Assembly (NCBI GenBank): GCA_963678675.1 | Contig: OY783192.1 | Location: 36,735,250-36,799,249 of the forward strand | Origin: Xiphydria camelus | Lineage: Eukaryota; Arthropoda; Insecta; Hymenoptera; Xiphydriidae | DNA length: 64,000 nucleotides | Reading direction: 5' to 3' | Shown: piece after piece, positions 1 to 12,265 of the stretch | Numbering within the stretch: position 1 is the first letter of the stretch | How the letters are laid out: each line of letters opens with the position of its first letter | The notes under the pieces: generated by a model | Seen by the model: only the letters and a program-made list of their open reading frames with translations | Databases searched by the model: none | Told to the model about the DNA's origin: nothing | Made by a program: the position numbers and the translations under genes

Positions 1-2628
1 AGAGGGATATCGAGATTTCAATTATTTTCTCAAAAAAATAAACCAACTGTCTGACTCTACCAAACATTTATTTACCAGCCGATGACCGCAGCACTTTGTC
101 GACTCAAATAATTGCTTGGCTAAATCCATTTTTTTTAATCAGTGCGCGATCAAAAGATTCGTTGCATTGTTCAACGTCGCGGACGCGATTACGTTATTCG
201 ATCGAGGGTGTGAACCGGCGACCGTGGTAGGGGGATGTTTTTAGCCCGCTGTTGCGAAGCGCGCGAGCATAGGGGAGAGTCGAGTACAATCGAGCACGCT
301 GTCGTGTCGAACGGGGTTAACTGAAACTGTCTAAAAATACTGTCGGATGCTCCAAATGGGCGGTCAGGCGCTCATCCGTGACAACCTCAACCATCGCTCA
401 GAGACCGAGGCCTAGCAGGCAGCTCTTCTTTGATCGAATTTATCACGCCATGTTACGCGTCCGCGTTGCGGAGGCATGGGCGGTGCCTCCCGAGTACCTA
501 CACCCTCCTCGAGTACTTCAACTCGTGGAGTCTCCTCCGCGAGTCCCTGTAGCCTGGTCGGTATCGTGGGATCGCGTCTGATGGGAAGAGAGACCTCACT
601 CGACTTTACATCTCCATATTTCTCACTGCTTAGGTCAGGGCGAACGCCAGGGTGCACTCGAGCGAACATTACTTTCTCCCCCTGATAAATTGACGCATCG
701 ATAAGACGTTCGTTACTCCTAGTAGTCCAGTAAACGAAGGTCTGAAATACGAATTTTTACCTGCCAGGCTGCATTTTTGTTTAACGTTGCCATTGGACCC
801 TATAAAGCTCTGGGTGAAGTGTCGCGGTTTTTCCCCCACGGGTTATGGTTGAAAAACAATAACAAATACCCTAAAAATGGGTTATTCGAAAATAACTCGA
901 AAACTAAGCGAGATATCGAAAAAAATGTAAATCCAAAATTATAGAGCTTAAAATTGTCTATAAAAAAGGTTCGCACAGTTTACCCCCACTCCCCACGGTT
1001 TACCCTCTAGAGCCGCGCCAACGTTAGGGGTAAAAAAAAAATTGTAAAACATAGAAAATTTAACATTTTCGAATGCTTCTTTTTTTAAATTGCTTAAGAA
1101 ATTCTCTAGTAACCGCGTGGGAACCGATGCAGTTGCATTCTTAATGTGCCAAGTCCGGACGGTTCTTTTTACCATGGAAGGAAGCATATTTTTCGACGCA
1201 AATGAATTTCCTGTCTCGTCCACTGACCTTTGACGTGTCTATTTACATATGTTGCAAATTTATCAATGCTACAGAATGTTCGTTGTATGAAGGAGCGGCT
1301 CGACGACATCCTCTTTAACGTTGAGAAGTTTCGCGAAAGTTTGGGAGAAACTTTTCGAAGAACTGGCAGCTGGGAGGGCGTGAAAAAAATATGAAGTCGC
1401 GGCGAGGGAGCAGATGAGAGGTTCGATGATAGAGACACGTTGGGGTGGTGGATTTCAATTACAGCAAACGCGCGTCTTCTCTTTTTCTCCTCATAAGTAT
1501 ATTAACCCTTCACCCGGATGACCGATATAGTAGCTGAATTTGATGAACTCGTTAAACTGAAGGTTAAACTGAAGGAAACTTTACCGTCGCTCTTTTAATT
1601 TGTCGAAATGTGTATAACTCGAGTGCAATTTTCGTCGACACTTTGTTACATCACTTCATTCCGTCGCTTCGATCCTTACGTAACGCGAACGAATTTAATT
1701 TTGCCGATATCGCATCGAGAGCTACAGCGTCGCGTCGAATTTCAATTCCAGCAGTGGATGAACGCGCGGGGGGCTCCGTATTCACCGCTCCGATAAATAT
1801 TTGCTCTTCGCCATGCGCGTCACACACCGAGGCGACGAGTGCAAACAATCGACCGGGTCAACCGCTAAGAACGATTCTTGCGAGGGATATTAGCTAATGC
1901 GTTGGGTGTGACGGTGCGCTGCTCGATCCTTCGTGCAAGCCGATGCTATCTCTCTTCAGCGTTGCATGCTCGATACCCCCGAGTCTCCCTATATCACGTG
2001 TCTCGTAATTTCTCTCATTTTCCGTCGACTCGCAATTAACGAAATCGTCGAATTCCCCTCGCTCGTCCCCCTTTTTTCTAATGTCACGAAATTGTCTCGC
2101 TCGAAAATTCGCAAAGTATCGAAACCAATCCCCTCCCGCTCGCATTGACGCCGATCTTCCCAAAAACTCCCCCACGGAAGAGCGGTCGCTCGACCTCGCG
2201 ACCCTTCGAGATCCTCTTCCATCCTCTAATCCTCGCGCCGAGGGCTTTCCGAGTTCCGAGGTCAAGCCGCCCGATAACGCGGCTGTGGTGCGGGGGCTTT
2301 CGCACCCTCGCCTCTAACCCTTCCGGAGGATACGCGCGGACGGTTCTGCGGAATACTTTGCGTGGGATTATCTCTGAGCCGCGCGGCTGAAGAGAGGCTC
2401 GAGAGATGAGCTCGATATACGAATAGAGAAATTCGCCCGTAAATCGCACGCGAATGTCCTGCACCGATGGGAGTGAAAACGCAGCAGATTCGATATCGCG
2501 TCGCGATGTAGTCCTATCAATATGTGTGCGGGGAAAACGAGTCGAGGGGCAGCGTCACGCGGAGGGAGGGAATTTCGCGGGAGGGTGAAAGCTGAAATGG
2601 CGGGACAGGACAGGAAGTAGGACCTCAC
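1..2628. other. Left flank, probably intron of the minus-strand NIT-type gene
   Basis: The exon ending at 2629 has a donor (CAG|GTGAGG on the minus strand) and leaves its codon in phase 2, so the gene must continue to the left. I found no continuing exon in this stretch on the minus strand and no convincing gene on the plus strand. The short open frames here have no family resemblance. Confidence 0.5.
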
Positions 2629-5600
2629 CTGAAGTCGTCGAGTCTCTCCTGAAAGGCCTCCTTGCTGACCACATCGTAAGCTTGCGTCTTGCTCTCGTCC
2701 CTGGGTACCGAGACCAGCGGCCAGGTCGTCATATTGTGAAGGGCCTCGTCGGTTATACCGAACCTTTGCGTCAGGTTGGACCTTCAACAGTTTCAAGGAT
2801 ATGCAATAGACTTCCGTTGACACGGCGCAATAGCTTCAACGGGCCACGTTCGATCGCTATTCGAAATGAGTGAATTAGATGAATTATTGGAAAATTACGA
2901 AAGGTTTCGCGTACAGTATAGTGCGCTTTATACTGCTCGCGTATGCCCGATACGGAATGAAGTTTTTCCCTTTTCGTTTTGCCGCACAAGAGGTGAATCG
3001 CAGCGCAGTTACATTGATTACAACTCCGGGAGGGGGGGGGGGGGGATTCGATTTGTTTTCATTAGACGACAGATCGAAGGGTTATCCGCTCATCAAGGAA
3101 AGACCCTCCCGAGAGTACGTGCCTTCGCGTCGAACATCCGCAAGAACGATTGCCGAGAACGGCCGATCGATTCGCGAGCCAAGCGTGCTACTCCAAGAGT
3201 AAGTAATTCCACCGTATGTCACGGTCGCGAGGAATAGCGCGCGAGGACTTCGCGGCACGTTCGAGGGGAGGTCGATCTATTCACGCACTGAGAAAAATAA
3301 CTTGGTCAAAGTGACGAAACGCATCTGGATAAACGAGTTTGGTCAGTCTAACTGAAATACTAGTAAGCTGAACCAAATATCTAGTTGTCCTAACTACACG
3401 TTTAGTTGTTCTAACTACATGACTAGTTATTCTAAGCAGAAAATCGTCAGCTTTACCAAACAGACGAAGAACCCTTATTTCATCAAACGGTTTGGTTACG
3501 GTCTCCGGGATTTTGGTTTGATCGACCGGGTTACTTTTCTCAGTGCGAGGACTAAATGAACGATTTCTCGAGTTGGAGGGAATTTAGAGATCCGGTCCAC
3601 ACTTTACGTAAGATCGACTGGAGGCAAGTGCCGATAGTGAGATAGATACCTCAGAGTGTTTCCGTTCGTGTAGATGAAGAAGGCCACTTCGGATCGTTCC
3701 AATTGCAAGCCGGTCACCACTTTTCCCAAGTCCGTCGCGATCGTCACCTGCAAATGCGATGGTGTTGTGACGCGGTCGTTGCAACGGGAAGTTTAAGATA
3801 CATATGTCACTATTGAATCATGTAGCTGCTCGTTAATTCCAAATTTCGTATCTGCAAAATTTGAAAATATGAGTTAAACACGTCTTCGCAAGCCTCATGG
3901 CTTATTTTATCATCGACAACACTAGAATTGTTTATATAAAGTTTAACTAATAGCAGTTACTCTACGGGAACTTAACACGACGATAAAATAAGCCATAAGG
4001 ATTGCGAAGACGTGTTTAACTCGAATTTTTTTATTTTGCAGATGCGACAATTGGATTTAATAGAGCAGTATAATCGACCATCGGTCACTATCTCCCAGGC
4101 TTTTTATCTCCTAGAATAAATGCTGGCGATACGGAGTGGGCAGCCGTAAAGTGTCGGGCGCACCCAGCTGTAGCTACTCTCTCTGGAAAGCATACATTGT
4201 ATGTGCGCTCGTATATCCAGAGAAGTACGAACAGCTCGCAGGAGGAGGAACGAGTAGTGATACTCTTTCATCGAGCGTTTACGGACTCTTGTTGTAATCG
4301 CGGTGCTCCGGCAAGTCGCTTCGTCGGGCACCGCGGATGTTGTTTGCTTCGTTCCTTCGCTATAGCTCTTGACAATGATGCACGAGTGAAGGGAGAGTTT
4401 TCCGCGTTCGCTAAGTCAGAGTCGTACGCGTTACAGCTCTCAGAATGAGGTGACTATTTCTAAAACTCAGCGTATTCGAACGATCACGCTAAAGGGTGGT
4501 GGGGGAATTCGATCCCGATTATCTCGATATCCGCGCACTTTTGGTGAAAATGTATAGAATACTTTTTTGAAGATCACAGTCAGATCTACAAAAAAGTTCT
4601 ATACCGTTGCTGGCGAATTATGAGGGAATAAGCAGATAATCTCGTCGAAAGAAATTCCCCTCGCAGAAGCATTCTCGCTTGAAGATCTGCATCCCGGAAA
4701 CGTGCCTTCGCGTACTTCCCGGGTCGTTTCGAGTGTACGACGATGCGCCACCGTTAACGCGAAGGAATTTGATCGTAGATCCAAGACGACGCCGCCGCCG
4801 TCGCATTCCTCGCGGTTATTACGCTATCGCAACGGTTTACCGCGAGACGATTCTCCTCTATGCACGTGCGCAGGTACATAGCTGCGGAATATCGGCTGAT
4901 ATAACCGCGGCGGCTCGACGACGCGATATCGAAATTTGCGAGCGGGACGAAATTGCGGGACGCTCTTCTGCCCGCGGAAAAAGCGAGGAACGAACGATGA
5001 CGATCCTGTCGGAGCGTCGTTACCGAGGAAGGGAACAAAGAGGATGGGAGGGTTGAGTTTTACGATTTGGCAATATTGATTCCACAGACGAGAAGGAGGA
5101 TGATCGGGTAATGATCGCTCCTCTCCTCCGCTGACCTGCTGATCCTTTTGTCGATCCCTTCGCGCTCAATGAGGACCGCGTTGCACGCCGGGCTCGGCTG
5201 CAGCTGCAAGAGCGAGGTGCCAGGCGTCTCGCGTATTTCCTATAGATTTCAATTATGGAGCACGGGGGCCGATGCAACTGCGGGGAGTAAACACGAGCTC
5301 TCTCTCGATCTCTGCGCGCAACACCGCGAGACGATTTCCTTCCCCCCCCCCTCCCCCCTTCGCTCTTCACGCTCGACATTTCCTCGATACGGAAAAGCCT
5401 GATTGCGCGTACCCTCGACGTCGCTTAAAGAACGCTTCGTCTATCCGCGAGTGAATAATTAAAGAAGGCGAGGCTCCTCGAGTGACGCTATACACCGAGA
5501 AAAATAATTTGCCGATCCAAGTAATTGTCGACATGAATAATGCTGAGAACATGTATGCTTATCGAATTGAACGAATCAACACTGTATTCACATTTGATTC

Positions 5601-6519
5601 AAATAACATATTATGCTTGATTCTACGACGATATGTGAGACTTAAATATAAGTATGTTTTTTCTTGGCACTATTCATGTCGACGGTCGCTTGTATTGGCA
5701 AATTAATTTTCTAAGTGTATGCACTTACGATCGCATCGTATCCAGTACCCACATTCCAAAAAATGTGCGTTTTTAATGTAGGTACTTTTATAGAAAGCTT
5801 TTTTCCAATGCACGATTATAAAGATTAATGAACTCCTTATGAAACTACCCTTATAAATTTCATAACGGGGTATATTAATTCTCATGATCACGTGTTGGAT
5901 GAAAGCTTTACATACAACTGTATTAAATTGAATACAAATTATTTTTACAGTGCACGAGAGATTCCGCGAGAAAATTAATTCACTGGAAAGTGGCGATCCG
6001 TTTTACATGCGTCGCGAATTAATTTTTCCCACGTGTCGGATCTCCAAGAAGCGTTTTTTTTACAGAGAATTTCGTCGCAACGTACACAGCATCCCTCTTG
6101 CAGTCTAGTTTTCGACGGTCTGACCCACTTCTCTCGCGGTGGATGACACGACGTCGTCGCGACGTCGACTCGCTCTCTCGACGGGAGGTCGTCTCCTCTC
6201 CAGTGCCTCACGGCCGCCGCGCGAAAGAAAGGCGTAGACGTTCGTATACCCACGAAGCGCAAACGTCGAAGTTACGACGTGCATTAGCCTGATGGGCCGC
6301 ACGTAGCCGAGTGTACGTATAATAAGGCCGGGTAGATGGGTACGCGTGAGTATACGAGCGTACAGAAGCGTCAAGTTGTTACTCGGCTGTCGGTGAATGG
6401 ATAGGCGCGGTGTATTTGTTCGTCGCTCATTACTTTGCGATACGATTCGACACGATCGATCGCACCGAGTTTATACACCTACGCAGGGGGGGGGGTCTCA
6501 CTGCGTAATTGCTCGCGAC

Positions 6520-6550
<31 letters not shown>

Positions 6551-7767
6551 CCTCCTCTCCTCGGGTGTTTTATTAACCACTCGCCGCCTCGCGAGGGAAA
6601 CAAGAAAGTCTGTGTACACGCGCTCGGAAAAGTCGCGCGGCCGACACGCGCCGTTCTTCCGGGGTGGGAGGTTCAATGAAAATTCGCGCGCGAAAACTTT
6701 TTCGATTTTTTCCCGCGCGTATACCGTATGTGCTACTACAGACCCCGAACGAGTTTATCTAGACTTTTCTCTGTGTAGTTCTTCTGTGACGAGTCTTTCG
6801 CAGTGCTTTCTCGTAGAGCCAATTGGTAGGTTTCACTGAGAATTTCTTGCTGTCGTAACAAAAATATTATCCGCGGCGGTAAAAGGTATGTCTATATAAT
6901 ATATAATAATGGTAAAAATATTTTTCAAGGATGATAAATATTTGTACTGAAAGAAATGTCACCGCAATTATAGTTACATTTGCTATTATCGAACGTATCT
7001 TTTGCCGCCATAGATAGTAATTCCGTCATGACGGCAAACATTTCTCAACAAAACCAAATTTTGTTAGGACTGCAGAATCATTTTTTTTTCCGCCTCCAGA
7101 CGCCACGTGCACCGATATACATATGTACCATGTGAGACTAAACCCGCTTTATTTATGAATTTGTGAATTTTTGACCTATATCGATATAAGACTTTATTGT
7201 AGATAAGAATGTAATCTTCAAAAAAGTATTAAACAAATATATGCCGAAAGCTCATAGGTTCTGAGATAACAGTGATTCGAGTTTCTTTCCTGGCGAGTAA
7301 GTTTTAGCCTCATATGATACATACGAGTATATACATATGTATACGCGGCGCGTGTATCCAGACGCGGACTTGTACGCGTTCCCGCGTAATAGGCGCACAT
7401 TCTAACGTGTGTCTATTCTCGTCTCGTTTGTACGAGCGCGCTTTGCAGCGCCGGCCAGCGCGTCTGCGATCGCGCGCGAAATCCCCGCGCGATGCCCACC
7501 TGCGTCTCGATGTCCGACACTTCCTGCCGGTAAATGAGGATGTCGTGGAGAGTGTTGGCGGTCTGGACGATGAGCGCCAGGATGGGGATGAAGGGCAGGA
7601 CCAGCATCTGCAGCAGCTGAATCCGGCGACCGCGACGATGCGCCGGATCGGTGGCGCGGGCCCAGCAGGACTTCTTCCGGTTGCCCTTCGTCCCCGAGAC
7701 GTCGTCCGAGGAGAGGCTCCGCACGGAGCTCACCTCCGCCACGCACGAACCGTTTTGCGGCGACATA
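2629..7767 (-). CDS. NIT-domain transmembrane protein, probable receptor guanylyl cyclase, N-terminal part
   Basis: Three coding exons join in phase on the minus strand: 7767-7500 (ATG at 7766), 3747-3650 and 2781-2629. The start is the first ATG after a strong acceptor (TTGCAG, just above 7767), so a 5' UTR exon probably lies upstream. The N terminus is short and Ser-rich, then a basic RRGRR precedes a hydrophobic helix (MLVLPFIPILALIVQTA). The following residues, with LGKVVTGLQLERSEV, a GITDEAL turn and a YDVVSKEAF stretch, match the NIT fold: two helical bundles carrying an LQxER-type signature. In animals the TM-NIT-TM layout is known from NIT receptor guanylyl cyclases, thought to sense nitrate, nitrite or related small ligands outside the cell and make cGMP inside. 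The second TM, kinase-like and cyclase domains are not in the window, so the enzymatic part is inferred. Exon limits are well supported; the family call is less so. Confidence 0.62.
3286..3545. repeat. PAL-A palindromic MITE-like element
   Basis: It begins CACTGAGAAAAATAACTTGG and ends GGTTACTTTTCTCAGTG, an imperfect inverted repeat over most of its 260 bp. It lies in the second intron of the NIT-type gene. Other copies are at 8283-8728, 12721-12970 and 50053-50372. Confidence 0.8.
3834..4062. repeat. Long hairpin with about 75 bp arms
   Basis: The left arm (TATCTGCAAAATTTG, then GAGTTAAACACGTCTTCGCA) is repeated in reverse complement at the right end, which finishes near GCAGATGCGACAATTGG. 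It sits in the first coding intron of the NIT-type gene and is probably a MITE. I saw no second copy in the window. Confidence 0.75.
4517..4660. repeat. R family short inverted repeat
   Basis: An ACTTTTTT / AAAAAAGT stem is flanked by GATTATCTCG and the reverse of it. Related copies are at 11565-11700, 16010-16150, 50925-51030 and 58296-58390. Architecture resembles PAL-K, so it may be an older relative. Confidence 0.6.
6526..6550. repeat. (CT)n microsatellite
   Basis: Uninterrupted CT dinucleotides inside an intron of the NIT-type gene. Confidence 0.9.
6834..7092. repeat. PAL-B palindromic element
   Basis: It begins CACTGAGAATTTCTTGC and ends GACTGCAGAATCATTTTT, with an inner inverted repeat around AAAATATTATCC / GATAGTAATTCCG. 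Better copies are at 57126-57416 and 61486-61787. Confidence 0.65.
7128..7318. repeat. PAL-K palindromic MITE
   Basis: Ends read TGTGAGACTAAAC and GTTTTAGCCTCATATG. The family consensus opens with TGAGGCTAAACTTACTCGCC and closes with its reverse complement, about 190-215 bp. Other copies: 24640-24847, 26127-26341, 28792-29007 and 62388-62602. Confidence 0.8.
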
Positions 7768-8282
7768 CTGCAATCGAGAAGGCGCACTGAGAGCATTTTT
7801 ATGGATTGTACGGCGATGCCAGTGGCTCATTAATACAAGAATACGTTTCCGTTTTCCTTGGTAATGCCGAGTGCGGTTTTTCTCTTTCAAACGATGGACT
7901 TTAAAGGAAATTATTGGAAGGAAATGCGGGCGGTAATGACCCGGCGAATTCTTCTTTAACCGTGGCGATAAAACATTTATTACCCCCCGCGCAAGTGCGA
8001 CTTTCATCGGTGCTTCGATTTCGCGTTTTATTAGTAACGAGTATTCGAATGGCGTGCGGCACGAGTTTTCGGCAGCTTTCGAGTTTCGAAACTGCTTCTT
8101 TTCTCTCCGATCGCGCGAGGGGGCGTCGATGTGGCTGCAAACTTTCGCTTTGACGATCGAGCCGGACCTCGCTTCGTTGCACACGCAAACGGGTCCTTCG
8201 ATAATTTCGCCAACGACTCGCCAAGTCGCGTCGCGCGAAGCAATCCACCGTTCCGCACGTTGGCTAAACATTTTCAATCGTA

Positions 8283-8728
8283 TATTGAGATTCAAATTTG
8301 GTCAATCAAACCAAAAACTCGGAGACGATAATCAAGATGTGCGGTGAAATATTGATCCTCCATAGGCTTGGTTGAACGACCAATTTTCGGTTAAAATAAA
8401 TGAACATTTGGTTGGAATAACTTGATATCTGGTTCACAACTGACCAGTATTTTGGTCAGAATAATTAAACACGACAAATTACAGGTGCACGAAAAAAATG
8501 AATCGCAGCATTTACAAAATTTCTAAACAGTAACTGCAATTTTAGTAAAAATTACAGCAATGCTTGCAACTTCTAGAAGTTTCGCTTTAATTTTTTACTA
8601 ATATTGCAATTATCACATAAAAATAAATCAGCCTTGTCTTGAAATTTATCACAAACTTTGTAAAAATGCTACGATTCATTTTTTTCCATTTACGTTTTAT
8701 CACTCTAACTTGATTATTTTTCTCACTG
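8283..8728. repeat. PAL-A copy interrupted by another palindrome
   Basis: From 8287 the sequence follows the reverse complement of the PAL-A right end (GGTCAATCAAACCAAAAACTC), and the outer end at 8728 reads GATTATTTTTCTCACTG. A separate palindrome at 8485-8695 splits it, so one element inserted into the other. Confidence 0.6.
8485..8695. repeat. PAL-C palindrome nested in PAL-A
   Basis: GCACGAAAAAAATGAATCG at the left returns in reverse complement as CGATTCATTTTTTTCC at the right. Arms continue through AGCATTTACAAA / TTTGTAAAAATGCT. Confidence 0.7.
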
Positions 8729-9419
8729 CGTCGCGCAGTAGACGCGAGTTCTATCGACTGGAAGATAACTCGTGTTTAAAAGAAAAAATGCGCAAATTCT
8801 TCGAGCATACCTACTTTAACGATAGGAGTTTCGGTATACAAAACTGCAGCTGCATCCCTCCCGTGCATATACCTCGCATTATTTCACCGGGACGAGAAGA
8901 TTACGTCTCTTACTCGCCGAATCTCCCGCACAATCAGGAGTATAACGAGTCGCGGAGACTCGCGTGTCTAATAATTCGAGGTCCGGCAACACGCGCGGCA
9001 GCATCCCGACGGCTCAGACGCGAGATAGATCAGAAGAAGCCGATCCGCGCCTCCTGAATAGCCGTCTGATTGTACGAGGGGGAGGGGTCGAGAAATTGCC
9101 CCCGTCGCAGGCGCCGCGCGAAGAAGGTGCCCTCCCCCATCCACTTCTTTATACGGATCATCCCCGAGCGCGAGAAGCAGTCGCGGGTGCTTCTCACGAG
9201 AGGTCGAATTCTGAAACGGGTCGATGGGATAAAAGCTTGTTTGCCCCGTTTTACGACTTCGAAAACCCGCGCGACGCCGACGTCCTCGGACGGGCGCCGC
9301 AAGACGTTATACGTACGCTCGCGCGGTTCTCCCGCGAAACTTTCGGAAAACGGCACAATGCGCCTCTTCCCGCTTCTCACCTTTTCAATACAGTTTTCGA
9401 CCTCGGGACAATGGTTCCG

Positions 9420-9422
<3 letters not shown>

Positions 9423-9454
<32 letters not shown>
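9423..9454. repeat. (TC)n microsatellite
   Basis: 16 uninterrupted TC units. Confidence 0.95.
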
Positions 9455-9456
<2 letters not shown>

Positions 9457-9629
9457 CGATACCTAGATTTGAAGCTAATTTTTGGAGTAAAATCTTGAGG
9501 TGGTAACGTACTCTTCGTTTAATTGTATGCAAGATAACTTGACACGATATCGTATTCTCAATTAACAAATCGGCCAAAAATTCAGATAAATCGCGTAATT
9601 CATTCGGATTCCATCTATCAATCGTGCTG

Positions 9630-9800
9630 TAGGCGGCCCGATACCAGATGGCGCCGCTCCCTCTCGGCTCTCGCTAGTCGCCCGGCACGAGTTCCTATAT
9701 AAGAGAGCAACTGCTCGACTCTCACGGCAGACCACAGAGCGTGTAGGGCTCAGTCGGTAACCTCGCCCGTGCTTTTAGCTCGGCGATACCTGATTTTTCC
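9630..9800 (+). mobile_element. LTR-like promoter segment, copy 1
   Basis: TGTAGGCGGCC followed by CCAGATGGCGCCG, a CTCTCGGCTCTCG block and CTATATAAGAG matches 35727-35930 block by block. A TG start, a TATA box and two dispersed copies without flanking coding sequence suggest solo LTRs of one retrotransposon. I could not define the 3' end or a target duplication, so this may instead be another repeat carrying a promoter. Confidence 0.4.
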
Positions 9801-9914
9801 GAAACTAGGGGGTTGAAGTTTTTTCAAACCCCCGGAGGGCTATCGCCCCTGCGCCGCTATCGCGGCGCACCCTTAATCTTTTGCAGCAGCATCACGTCGA
9901 TCCTGTCTTCTCCG

Positions 9915-10052
9915 TTCAATACGTCGTCGTCGTCGTTGTTGTTCTCGTCATTCTTGTCGTCGTCGTTCTCGTCGTTGTCGTCATCGTCGTTGTCCTCATT
10001 GTCGTCGTTCTCATCCTCGTCGTCGTAGACCTCGTCGTCGTCGTCCTTGTCC
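9915..10052. repeat. Degenerate (GTC/GTT)n trinucleotide tract
   Basis: An imperfect run of GTC, GTT and CTC triplets. It gives long acidic or Ser/Val-rich open frames on both strands that should not be taken for proteins. Confidence 0.9.
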
Positions 10053-10183
10053 TCCTTCAACAACCGTCCGTGTTTCGCGCATCCGGCTCGAAGTCGCCGG
10101 GGTTTTTGGCGACACGGTTTTGTCCACGCATTTATTCGAAAACTATTTGATATAATAGAAGGAAGGATTAAATCTTGATAATA

Positions 10184-10798
10184 CAGTAGACTTCCAATAG
10201 TCCGGCATCCAACGGTTCGGAATGCCCGATGGTCCGGCACCAGTATCGATTTTCAAACGATCGCGCTTCCGAACGGTATCGGCAGGCGGAAAAAGAAGAG
10301 AAGAAACAAATCAGTTAGGGGGAAGCGGCAGATGCATTAAATAAATTCATAACATTTGCTGGAACAAACTCACGTTATAATTGTGCAGAACTCATTAATT
10401 TGCATATTCTAAGAAATAACTTTTTTAAAAAGAGAGCTGAATCTACAAAACAAAAAGACATTAGAGATTTTTTAAAATAAATGTCTCATCAGTACATATT
10501 ATGTACATACGTGTAAATTTGTAACACATTTCACTGGTTTAATTTGTTGTTAAGACATTTCATTGTTATGTTATTCAAAATGCAGGAATAAAGGTATGTT
10601 TTGGTTTGTATTCGAGTTTAAATGATTATCTCAGCATTTCTGGTAAACAACGCTTGCTGTCAAACATCATATTGCAGCTGCATTCATTCTACGACTTATC
10701 ATTTAATAATCGCGGAACACATCTCCTGATAATCCGGCATTTTCGGTAATCCGGCACCGGCCGAGTCCCGAACGTGCCGGATTATCGGTAGTCTACTG
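10184..10798 (+). mobile_element. Tigger/pogo-type DNA transposon relic
   Basis: Terminal inverted repeats CAGTAGACTTCCAATAGTCC and, at the right end in reverse, CAGTAGACTACCGATAATCC differ at only a few positions. A TA dinucleotide flanks each side, the expected target duplication for Tc1/mariner/pogo elements. At 615 bp it is internally deleted and non-autonomous, retaining only the end of the transposase gene (10319-10480). Confidence 0.85.
10319..10480 (+). pseudogene. C-terminal remnant of a Tigger/pogo transposase
   Basis: A 53-codon frame, opened by an in-frame TAG, reads GEAADALNKFITFAG, then NCAELINLHILRN, and ends KQKDIRDFLK before TAA. The end pattern (a hydrophobic helix, then KQxxIxDFF/L and stop) is typical of Tigger-type transposases. 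The DNA-binding and DDE domains are gone, so it is inactive. Confidence 0.7.
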
Positions 10799-11564
10799 TA
10801 CTAACTTCGAAGTGGTAATATACTCTTCGTTAAGTTGTATACAAGATAAAACTTTGCACAGTAAAAAATTCGAAATTAGGAAATTAGCAAGAAATACTGA
10901 TATATTGCGTATTTGATTTGTACTCCGTATATATCAAGCGTATAGTCGATCCACCGACCGAGGCCGATAATGGAAATTATTCGCTACAGCGCCTCGGGCG
11001 GGATTAGAGAATTATATACAATTCCTTCCTTCGTCTTCCGATCGAGGGAAACGAAGAGGAGCCGAGAATGTTCTTCCCGCGAGCGAGAATTTCCGGGATC
11101 GCACGCGCTATTACTTCGATGCAGTCGAGAAGTAAGGGCGCGAAGCCTTCCGTAGGAACACCATCTCCGTTCTTAGTCAATTCCTATCCGACGCGATACT
11201 CTCGCGATTCTGCTTGGATTCGATATCGGTCGAGCGACCGATATTTACCGAACAGAGGGACACGCTCTCTCTCTCGCGCGTAACGACGGAGTGTAGGGTG
11301 CACCCGGGGCTTCGTATTTCATTGCGACTCGAGCGAGGAAGTGATAGAGGCGAGAGTCGCATTCCCGCGCGCGCGCCGGGTCACAGGTTACAGGATAAAG
11401 TAGAATAAACGTCCTCGGTTAAAGTGGAAGTTCAAATCGGATAACGCCAAAAGCAATTGGGGACGGGAGAGAAAAGTTTAACGAAAAAAATGTTCGTTCA
11501 CATGCTCTTACTTCAATACTAGATTTACCGGATGGTCGCGCTTTATAATACGGTCGTTTTGGCG

Positions 11565-11700
11565 GGTGATTATCTCGTTATCCGTGGATTTTTCGTCCAC
11601 ACTGCTATAGAACTTTTTTGTAGATCGAAATGTGCTCTACAAAAAAGTATTCTACCAATTTTGTCAGAAACCTCAGGGGTTACGAAATAATCGAGGTTGA
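11565..11700. repeat. R family short inverted repeat
   Basis: GAACTTTTTTGTAGA and TCTACAAAAAAGTATTC form a near-perfect stem, with GATTATCTCG and CGAAATAATCG on the outside. Confidence 0.7.
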
Positions 11701-12265
11701 ATGGAACTCTGAATAAAACACCAGTCAAATTTAGTGTTAAAAAAGCGGCTCTTGACTCGTCGCACATCTCGACCGCGCGTTTTGAGATAATCGCGACCAA
11801 AGTCAAATTGAGAAACCGGAGCGTTCATCCTACTTCAACTCTTATCTGGTTCCACTTGGGAATCGACGCGTCGGTAGCGCACGGCCGTAACTCGTCATCT
11901 CGGGGAGGGGGGATTTTTTTCCCGTCCGCGGGGTAACAACGAGTAGAGGGTGAGATGTCGTCGACGCGTCGCCAACGCCGGACTCCTCCGAATGATTAGC
12001 AGCACGGGGAGGGAGGAGGGGATGATTGTCAGCGAAGGTGGTCGGGGTACACGCTGCAATTAACTGCTTCGGGTGGGCTCGCCCTTCTGTTCGCGCGTCA
12101 CACCGTTACGTTTCCCCGCGATGTAGTGGTTTATCACCGTATTACCACCACGCGCGGCACGTCAGACCCGCGCCGCGCGCTTTGCTCGGTTTCGCCGCTT
12201 TGTAATTACAGCGCGAGGGGGTAGCGTGGTGTCGGCGCGGGAAAATACGGGGTAGTCGCGGCCGT

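Larger units (their letters stand above)
7768..12265. other. Upstream region of the NIT-type gene; no coding gene recognised
   Basis: Apart from the repeats listed separately, I see no exon with family resemblance here. A long open frame on the minus strand over 7402-8295 overlaps the first NIT exon in another frame and is a CpG-rich artefact. The stretch 10803-10940 resembles 9490-9620, a diverged direct repeat on either side of the LTR-like and pogo elements. Confidence 0.5.

Noticed and set aside
7402..8295. 297-codon open frame on the minus strand
   Set aside because: It overlaps the first NIT-type exon in another frame and continues through a repeat-rich, CpG-rich stretch; no family resemblance.
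9857..10240. Long acidic or Val/Ser-rich frames
   Set aside because: Produced by the GTC trinucleotide tract.
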